Shown piece by piece: positions 58,112 through 64,000 of a DNA stretch of 64,000 bases; position 1 is the first letter of the stretch; each line of letters begins with the position of its first letter. The stretch comes from Salarchaeum sp. JOR-1 (GTDB taxonomy: Archaea; Halobacteriota; Halobacteria; Halobacteriales; Halobacteriaceae), in NCBI RefSeq assembly GCF_007833275.1, contig NZ_CP042241.1:372001-436000 (forward strand), given 5' to 3'. The notes under the pieces were generated by a model. That model saw only the letters and a program-made list of their open reading frames with translations. It was not told the DNA's origin and did no database searches. A program made the position numbers and the translations under genes.

Positions 58112-61029
58112 TAGTCGTCACCCTCCGCGAGCCAGGACTCGCCGTGTTCGGAGAGGTTCGTCGGCGGTTCCTTCTCGCCGAGGAACTCTTCGAGGTCTTC
58201 GTCGGTCTCGAACTCGGTTTCGAGGATGCGGTCTGCGACGTTCTCCACGTCGATGTCGGTGTCCTCGCTGGAGGACACGCGGACGGGACTGGTGCCGTCC
58301 TCGCCGAACTCGAACTGGACGATGGTGTCCGAGGTGTCCCGAACCGTGCCGTCGTACTGGGTTTCGAGTTCGGAGAGGGCGTTGATGAGGCGGCGCTGGA
58401 GGTAGCCGGACTTCGACGTCCGGACTGCCGTGTCGACGAGGCCCTCCCGTCCGCCCATCGCGTGGAAGAAGAACTCGGTCGGCGTCAGGCCGTCCGCGTA
58501 CGAGTTCTCCACGAACCCGTGGGCTTCCGCGGAGAGCTCGTTCTCGGGGTAGTGGCTGAGCGTGCGGTTCTCGTACCCGCGGTTGATGCGTTCGCCGCGA
58601 ACCGCCTGCTGGCCGACCATGCCGGCCATCTGCGTGAGGTTCAGCATGCCACCACGCGCGCCGGATTCGGCCATGACGACGGCGGGATTGTCGTCGGCGA
58701 AGTCGTCCTCCGCGATGTCGCCAGCGGAGTCACGGGCCTTCGAGAGCGTCTGCATGATCTTCATCTCCAGCGTCTCGTCGACGGTTCGGCCGGGCAGGCT
58801 TTCGAGGTCGCCGTTCTCGTAGGTCTCGATGAGTTCCTGCACGCGGTCGTACGCGTTCTCGACGGACTCGTCGATACGATCCCGGGCCTCCGAGCTAATC
58901 GTCTCGTCGTCGATGCCGATACTGAACCCGAAGTGCATGATGGCGCGCATCGCGAGCGCCGCGATCTCGTTGACGAAGATGCGAGCGCGCGTGTTCCCGT
59001 ACACCTTGGTGATGGTGTCGACGATCTCGCTCCCGAACTCGCCGACCTCGTCCTCGGCGATAGTTCCCTCGACGAGCTGGCCGTCCTCGATGACGACCTG
59101 GTCGCCGGTGGTACCGGTGAATTCGAGGTTGAGGTCGTCGGGGAGGAGTTCGCTGAACAGCTGGCGGCCAGTCCAGTAGGGCGTGCCGTCCGCCTCCTCG
59201 CCGGCGGAATCGGGGAGTTCGGTGATTCGGGTCTCCCGCAGGAGGTCGAGCGCCTGCGTCTCGTTGAACGACGGGTTGTCGTTCGTCAGGAGGTACATCC
59301 CGCTGATGTGGTCCTGAATCGCGCCGATGATGTTCTCGCCGAACCGCGGGCTGAGAATCTGCTCCTGCACGCGCATGAGGACGCGGGCTTCCGCGCGGGC
59401 CTCCTCGTTCTGGAGGGCGTGCATGTTCATCTCGTCGCCGTCGAAGTCGGCGTTGTACGGCGGGCAGACGACCGTGTTGAGGCGGAACGTCTTGTACGGC
59501 ATCACGACGACTTCGTGCGCCATAATGGACATCCGGTGGAGCGACGGCTGGCGGTTGAAGATGATGATGTCGCCGTCGATGAGGTGGCGCTGAACCTCCC
59601 AGCCCTGCTCGACGCGCTCCGCGAGTTCCTCGCACACCTTCTCGGTGACGCGGACGCGGCGGCCGTCCGGCCGCTTCACGTAGTTCGCGCCCGGGTGCGT
59701 CTCGGGGCCGTTCCGGACGTAGCGGCGGGCGCGTTCGATGTTCTGGTCGTTCACGACCATCGTCTGCGTCATCTCCGTCGCGACCTGGTCGGGAACACCG
59801 ACCTCGTTCAGGCTGAGGGTCGGGTCGGGGCTGATGACGGTACGCGCGCTGAAGTTCACGCGCTTCCCGGACAGGCTCCCGCGGAACCGCCCCTCCTTGC
59901 CCTTGAGACGCTGACTGAGCGTCTTGAGCGGGCGGCCGGAGCGGTGGCGGGCGGGCGGCGTCCCCGAGATCTCGTTGTCCATGAACGTCGTGACGTGGTA
60001 CTGGAGGAGTTCCCAGAGGTCCTCGATGATGAGCTGGGGAGCGCCCGCTTCCCGGTTCTCCATGAACCGCTGGTTGATGCGGATGATGTCCACGAGCTTG
60101 TGCGTCAGGTCGTCCTCGCTGCGCTGGCCGTTGTCCAGCGTGATCGAGGGGCGCGCCGTGACGGGCGGCACGGGGAGGACGGTGAGAATCATCCACTCGG
60201 GACGGCTGTGCTCGGCGTCGACGCCGAGCACTTCGAGATCCTCGTTCGGGATGTCCTCGAACCAGTCCCGGATGTCGCTCGGCATGAGCTTGTTCATGTC
60301 CTCGGTCGTGAGGTCGGTGCCGAGCGCCTTCTCCAATGCTTCGCGGTCCTCGCGGCGCGGGCGGAACTCCCCGCTAAGAATGTCGTTGATTCGGGAGAGG
60401 TCGACGCCGGACTCGTCCGCGAGCTCCTGGGGACTGATGGCGTCCGCGTCTTCGTCCTCCTCGTCGGGCTGCATCGCGGACGCGATGCGCTCGGGGTAAT
60501 CGGAAGCCAGCACTTGCTGAACCTCGTAGTACGTCGTCGGTTTCTCGTGCTTGACGTCGTACTGGACTTCCCCACAGTGCGGGCAGTGCGACTTCTTCCG
60601 GGCCTCCCGGATGGCGTCCTTCGTGACGTCGGAGACGTCCTCGCGGAGGCTTCGAGTGCGCTCGACGTCGTCGAGGAACTGCTCCTGTTCGTCCTCCGTG
60701 AGCAGGAGGTGACTGCACTCGCGACAGGTCCCGCGGAGGAGGCGGCGGATGAGCTTCGAGAACCCGACGTGGATGACGGGCGCAGCGAGTTCGATGTGGC
60801 CGAAGTGGCCGTTACACGAACCCGAGCGGCCGCCGCAGGTCTTGCACTCCAGGCCGGGGTCGATGACACCGAGACGGGGATCCATCAGCCCCATGTCGAT
60901 GGGGAAGCCGTCGTCGTCATAGGTGTCGGCCGTGATGACCTTCGTCGCACTCATATCCCGGTACTCCTCGGGGTCCATCAGCCCGAAGCTGATTTCGCCT
61001 ATCTCCTTGGGTGATTGTCCTGCACTCAT
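58111..61029 (-). CDS. rpoA1: RNA polymerase subunit A'
   Basis: 972-aa N-terminal part of the largest subunit (Rpo1N). The catalytic Mg-binding motif [13 protein letters not shown] lies near residue 525. Zinc-binding Cys groups occur near the N-terminus ([17 protein letters not shown], near 60-76) and at about 104 and 145 (CPHCG). Clamp, funnel and bridge-helix regions follow (near 800, [20 protein letters not shown]). Acidic insertions near residue 190 ([19 protein letters not shown]) are haloarchaeal. It lies 1 nt downstream of rpoB1. Confidence 0.98.
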   Translation of the reverse strand: MSAGQSPKEIGEISFGLMDPEEYRDMSATKVITADTYDDDGFPIDMGLMDPRLGVIDPGLECKTCGGRSGSCNGHFGHIELAAPVIHVGFSKLIRRLLRGTCRECSHLLLTEDEQEQFLDDVERTRSLREDVSDVTKDAIREARKKSHCPHCGEVQYDVKHEKPTTYYEVQQVLASDYPERIASAMQPDEEDEDADAISPQELADESGVDLSRINDILSGEFRPRREDREALEKALGTDLTTEDMNKLMPSDIRDWFEDIPNEDLEVLGVDAEHSRPEWMILTVLPVPPVTARPSITLDNGQRSEDDLTHKLVDIIRINQRFMENREAGAPQLIIEDLWELLQYHVTTFMDNEISGTPPARHRSGRPLKTLSQRLKGKEGRFRGSLSGKRVNFSARTVISPDPTLSLNEVGVPDQVATEMTQTMVVNDQNIERARRYVRNGPETHPGANYVKRPDGRRVRVTEKVCEELAERVEQGWEVQRHLIDGDIIIFNRQPSLHRMSIMAHEVVVMPYKTFRLNTVVCPPYNADFDGDEMNMHALQNEEARAEARVLMRVQEQILSPRFGENIIGAIQDHISGMYLLTNDNPSFNETQALDLLRETRITELPDSAGEEADGTPYWTGRQLFSELLPDDLNLEFTGTTGDQVVIEDGQLVEGTIAEDEVGEFGSEIVDTITKVYGNTRARIFVNEIAALAMRAIMHFGFSIGIDDETISSEARDRIDESVENAYDRVQELIETYENGDLESLPGRTVDETLEMKIMQTLSKARDSAGDIAEDDFADDNPAVVMAESGARGGMLNLTQMAGMVGQQAVRGERINRGYENRTLSHYPENELSAEAHGFVENSYADGLTPTEFFFHAMGGREGLVDTAVRTSKSGYLQRRLINALSELETQYDGTVRDTSDTIVQFEFGEDGTSPVRVSSSEDTDIDVENVADRILETEFETDEDLEEFLGEKEPPTNLSEHGESWLAEGDD

Positions 61030-61030
61030 G

Positions 61031-62857
61031 TTAGACTGCGTCCTCCAGTTCGAGTCGCGGCGCGATGCCGAGCGCCTTCATCTCGTCGAGGAGGAGTTTG
61101 AACGCGTAACTCATCTCGATGCTGTGCACGTCCGTCTCCTCGCCGCAGTTCGGACAGTAGACGCGGCGCTGTTCTCTGTTCTCCACCGCGGTCATCCCGC
61201 AGTTCCCACAGATGTCCACGTACTCCTGGTCGGAGGATTCGAGGAGGCGTTCCTTGAGCACCATCGCCGCGCCGTGGGCGATGACGGTGTCGCGCTCCAT
61301 CTCCCCGAGTCGGAGACCGCCCTCGCGGGCGCGTCCCTCGGTCGGCTGCCGGGTCAAGACCTGCACCGGCCCCTTCGACCGGGCGTGCATCTTGTTCGAC
61401 ACCATGTGGTAGAGCTTGTGGTAGAAGATGTTCCCGACGAAGATCTCGGCCTCGATCTTCTCGCCGGAGACGCCCGAGTAGAGCACTTCCTTCCCGCTCG
61501 ACTTGAATCCGCGCTCCTGGAGCGAGGATCGGAGTTCCTCCTCGTCCTCGCCCGTGAACGCGGTGCCGTCGACCGTCCGGCCTTCGAGCGCGCCGGACTT
61601 CCCGCCGAGCATCTCCAGCACGTGGCCGACCGTCATCCGGGACGGGAGCGCGTGCGGGTTCAACACGAGGTCGGGCACGACGCCCTCCTGCGTGAACGGC
61701 ATGTCCTCCTGAGGCGCGAGGTGGCCGACGACGCCCTTCTGTCCGTGCCGGCTCGCGAACTTGTCCCCGAGTTCGGGGATGCGTTCGTCCCGAACGCTCA
61801 CCTTCGCGAGCTTCGAGCCGTCCTCGCCCTCCATCAACGTCACCGTGTCGACGACGCCGTCCTCGCCCGAGCGCATCGTCACCGAGGTCTCGCGGCGCTT
61901 CTGCGGGCTCAGTCCACCCATCTCGTCCGGTTCCTCGAGGAATCGCGGCGGACTGGTCTTCCCGAGCAGGACGCTGTTCTCGTCCACGCGCGTCTCGGGG
62001 TTGACGAGGCCGTCCTCGTCGAGGTGCTTGTACGCGTCCTCGCCGCGCGCGCCGCGAACGTCGTCGTCCGGGATCTCGAAGCGGTCCTCCTGGCCGCCGG
62101 GGTAGCGCCGCTCCTCGCCCTCGTACGTGCGGAAGAAGTGCGAGCGGGCGAGCGCGCGCTCCACGGAGCCCTTGTTCATGACGAGCGCGTCCTCGATGTT
62201 GAACCCCTCGTAGCTCATGACGGCGACCGTGAAGTTCTGGCCGGCGGGCCGGTCGTCGTACCCGATCTGCTTCGTCGTCTGGGTGTTCACCATCGCCTTC
62301 TGCGGGTAGTGCATCAGGTGCTGGCGGGTGTCCGGGCGGATCCGATAGTTCGCCGCCGGCAGGCCCAGACTCTGCTTCATCATCCCCGCACCCATCGTAA
62401 TCCGCGGGCTGGCGTTGTGCTCGGGGTACGGAATCATCCCCGCGCCGATACCGAAGATGAGCTGCGGGTCGATTTCGAGGTGCGTGTGGTCGTCGGTGAG
62501 GTCGTCCTCCTCGACGGCGACGAGAATGTCCTCTTCCTCCTCGGCGTCGATGAACTCGACCTTCCCCTCGTCGACGAGCGTCTCGAACTCGACCTCGCCG
62601 TTCTCGAGGGCGTCGATGTCGGACTCGGTAACGAGCGGCTCACCGTCCTCGACGACGAGGAGCGGGCGGCGCGCGCGGCCCGCGTCCGCGTTCACGATGA
62701 CTTCGCCCGTGCGTTCTTTCACCGAGACGTTCACCATGTCGCTGATGTCGCCCCGGCGTCGCGCTTCCCGGATGCTCTCGGCGAGCTCGTGCGGGTCGTC
62801 GTGCGTCCCGACGAGGCTGCCGTTCACGTAGACTTTGGCTTCCTGTGACTGACTCAT
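61031..62857 (-). CDS. rpoB1: RNA polymerase subunit B'
   Basis: 608-aa C-terminal part of the second-largest subunit (Rpo2C). Conserved segments are [20 protein letters not shown] (near 213), [15 protein letters not shown] (near 373), and the C-terminal zinc site [14 protein letters not shown] with [10 protein letters not shown]. It binds the nascent RNA-DNA hybrid and part of the active site. The B''/B' split is found in many euryarchaea. It starts 1 nt after the rpoB2 stop. Confidence 0.98.
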   Translation of the reverse strand: MSQSQEAKVYVNGSLVGTHDDPHELAESIREARRRGDISDMVNVSVKERTGEVIVNADAGRARRPLLVVEDGEPLVTESDIDALENGEVEFETLVDEGKVEFIDAEEEEDILVAVEEDDLTDDHTHLEIDPQLIFGIGAGMIPYPEHNASPRITMGAGMMKQSLGLPAANYRIRPDTRQHLMHYPQKAMVNTQTTKQIGYDDRPAGQNFTVAVMSYEGFNIEDALVMNKGSVERALARSHFFRTYEGEERRYPGGQEDRFEIPDDDVRGARGEDAYKHLDEDGLVNPETRVDENSVLLGKTSPPRFLEEPDEMGGLSPQKRRETSVTMRSGEDGVVDTVTLMEGEDGSKLAKVSVRDERIPELGDKFASRHGQKGVVGHLAPQEDMPFTQEGVVPDLVLNPHALPSRMTVGHVLEMLGGKSGALEGRTVDGTAFTGEDEEELRSSLQERGFKSSGKEVLYSGVSGEKIEAEIFVGNIFYHKLYHMVSNKMHARSKGPVQVLTRQPTEGRAREGGLRLGEMERDTVIAHGAAMVLKERLLESSDQEYVDICGNCGMTAVENREQRRVYCPNCGEETDVHSIEMSYAFKLLLDEMKALGIAPRLELEDAV

Positions 62858-62858
62858 G

Positions 62859-64000
62859 TTAGTCGTCTGCGGAGGTGGGTTCGGTGGTGAGACCGGGCAC
62901 GCCCTCGACCCCCATCGAGGAGAGTTCCCGTTTCAAGTCCTGTTCGTCGTCGACGTTCTGTGAGAGCTCCATCGCCTGCGCGAAGTTCTTCACCAACCCA
63001 CAGTTCGGCCCCTCCGGCGTTTCGGAGGGACAGATGCGACCCCACTGGGTCGCGTGCAGGTCGCGCGCCTCGAAGTGCGGCTGCGAGCGCGAGAGCGGAC
63101 TGCGGAGGCGCCGCAGGTGGCTGAGCACGCCCATGTGGTCGGTGCGATCCACGAGCTGGCTCACGCCCGAACGGCCACCAACCCAGTTCCCCGTCGCGAT
63201 GGGGTGTTCGAGGCGTTCCGTGAGCACGTCGGAGCGAACGACCGTGTTCACGGTGAGCTGACGGTTCCGCATGTTCGCGCGTTCGAGCTGGTACTTCACG
63301 TCCCGCGACAGCTTGTTCAGCGCGGTGCGGAACAGGTCGCGCATCAGGTCGCCGCTGACCTTCAAGCGCTTGTTCGCGTAGTGGTCTTTGTCGTCGGACT
63401 CGCGGCGGTCGAGCGCGAGTTCGAAGCACGCCTCCGCCATCCGGCAGAGGTAGAACGCCTTGTTCATCCGCGTCTCCTCCTCCTCGACGCCCTCCTCGTG
63501 GAGGTGCGGGAGCAGGTAGCGGTCGATGACGTAGTTCGCGCGCTTCAGCTGGTAGTTCTTGCCCTGACCGGACGCGACGCGTTTCCCGAGCGTCTCGATG
63601 GCTTCCTCCTGGGTCTGAACGTCGGCCTCCTCCAGGTTTTCGAGCATGAACTTCACGATCTCGGGGTCGTCGCTGACGCGGTGAACGATCTCCTCGTCGG
63701 ATTCGAGGCCGAGCGCGCGAACGAGCGTGACGAAATCGATAGAACCGGAGACGGAGGGGAAGGAGACTTCGAGAAGACCGGAGCGGTTGCGTTCACACAG
63801 CACGAGCGCTCGATACCCGCGTCGCTGACTGAACGTCTTCGCGACCTGAATCTCGTCGCCGTACTTCGAATCGTACTCCGCGAGAATCTTGTTCGGCGCG
63901 AGATCCTCGCTCGTCATCAGCACGCGCTCGCTGCCGTTCACGATGAAGTATCCACCGGGGTCGGCGGGATCCTCGCCGATGTCGATGAGTTCCTCCTCGC
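62859..64000 (-). CDS. rpoB2: RNA polymerase subunit B'' (3' part, cut by window edge)
   Basis: C-terminal ~380 residues of the N-terminal half of the second-largest subunit (Rpo2N). The visible start is inside the gene: the frame runs on to the window edge with [20 protein letters not shown] before [18 protein letters not shown], the conserved lobe motif, so the true start lies beyond 64000. Other conserved parts are [19 protein letters not shown] and [20 protein letters not shown] (fork-loop region). rpoH is usually found upstream of it and is outside the window. Confidence 0.97.
   Translation of the reverse strand, partial: EEELIDIGEDPADPGGYFIVNGSERVLMTSEDLAPNKILAEYDSKYGDEIQVAKTFSQRRGYRALVLCERNRSGLLEVSFPSVSGSIDFVTLVRALGLESDEEIVHRVSDDPEIVKFMLENLEEADVQTQEEAIETLGKRVASGQGKNYQLKRANYVIDRYLLPHLHEEGVEEEETRMNKAFYLCRMAEACFELALDRRESDDKDHYANKRLKVSGDLMRDLFRTALNKLSRDVKYQLERANMRNRQLTVNTVVRSDVLTERLEHPIATGNWVGGRSGVSQLVDRTDHMGVLSHLRRLRSPLSRSQPHFEARDLHATQWGRICPSETPEGPNCGLVKNFAQAMELSQNVDDEQDLKRELSSMGVEGVPGLTTEPTSADD

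Noticed and set aside
58144-61014. A 956-codon open frame on the plus strand
   Set aside because: Antisense shadow of rpoA1, rich in Val/Leu/Asp/Arg without domains; same GC3 effect.
1-64000. CRISPR arrays, complete insertion sequences, replication origin or defence island
   Set aside because: No regularly spaced repeats, transposase or integrase motifs, Cdc6/Orc1 gene or clustered nuclease/toxin genes were seen by eye.

Overview
The window is chromosomal DNA of a halophilic archaeon (class Halobacteria). Signs of this are the high GC content with G or C at nearly every third codon position, the acidic, lysine-poor proteins, TATA/BRE promoters about 25-35 nt before many starts (implying leaderless or short-leader transcripts), and archaeal information genes: split RNA polymerase subunits A'/A'' and B'/B'', aEF-1alpha, aEF-2, TFS, a histone doublet, RPA and a class I CCA-adding enzyme. 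Haloarchaeal-only small protein families are scattered throughout. I cannot name the genus from the sequence alone.

Layout. 0-5 kb: a TRAP 4TM/12TM fused permease with a small overlapping membrane protein, then a CoA-transferase/hydrolase and a glutaryl-CoA dehydrogenase-like enzyme, together suggesting dicarboxylate uptake and oxidation. 5-9 kb: a truncated SprT-like gene, pirin, superoxide dismutase, a flavin-reductase-fold protein and an HTH/zinc-ribbon regulator. 9-10.7 kb: a type IV pilin, tRNA-Ile2/Met(CAU) and tRNA-Arg(GCG), with a second copy of the tRNA-Arg 3' end. 10.8-15.3 kb: RPA, a decayed small gene, a histone-deacetylase-like operon and CCA transferase. 15.4-25.5 kb: tRNA-Asn, DUF309, HtpX, NAD-linked glucose-6-phosphate dehydrogenase (Azf type), MptD, a creatininase-family protein, a UvrD-like helicase, an M24-fold protein that has lost metal ligands, riboflavin synthase and a PrsW-like protein. 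25.5-46.7 kb: mixed housekeeping genes (FAU-1, NifU, LVIVD beta-propeller, SDR, YbaK, LURP-one, UvrA, LUD, serine hydrolase, geranylgeranyl-reductase family, YgfZ, a TFS paralog, SepF, DUF1028, PUA, RNase R). 46-47.2 kb: a pilin remnant, a zinc-finger protein and tRNA-Ala(CGC). 47.4-64 kb: the minus-strand str/rpo region rpoB''-B'-A'-A''-nusA-rps12-rps7 // fusA // ACT-hom // tuf-rps10, broken up by a DUF5781 HExxH protein and an MFS transporter. rpoB'' runs off the right edge.

I found no CRISPR array, no complete insertion sequence and no obvious defence island. The unusual signals are: gene fragments at rearrangement scars (5.17, 12.2-12.5 and 46.1 kb); direct repeats at or next to tRNA 3' ends; perfect trinucleotide-loop hairpins near tRNA and translation genes; enzyme-fold proteins with missing catalytic residues (M24, TFS); and a histone doublet with a single lysine translationally coupled to an HDAC-family enzyme.
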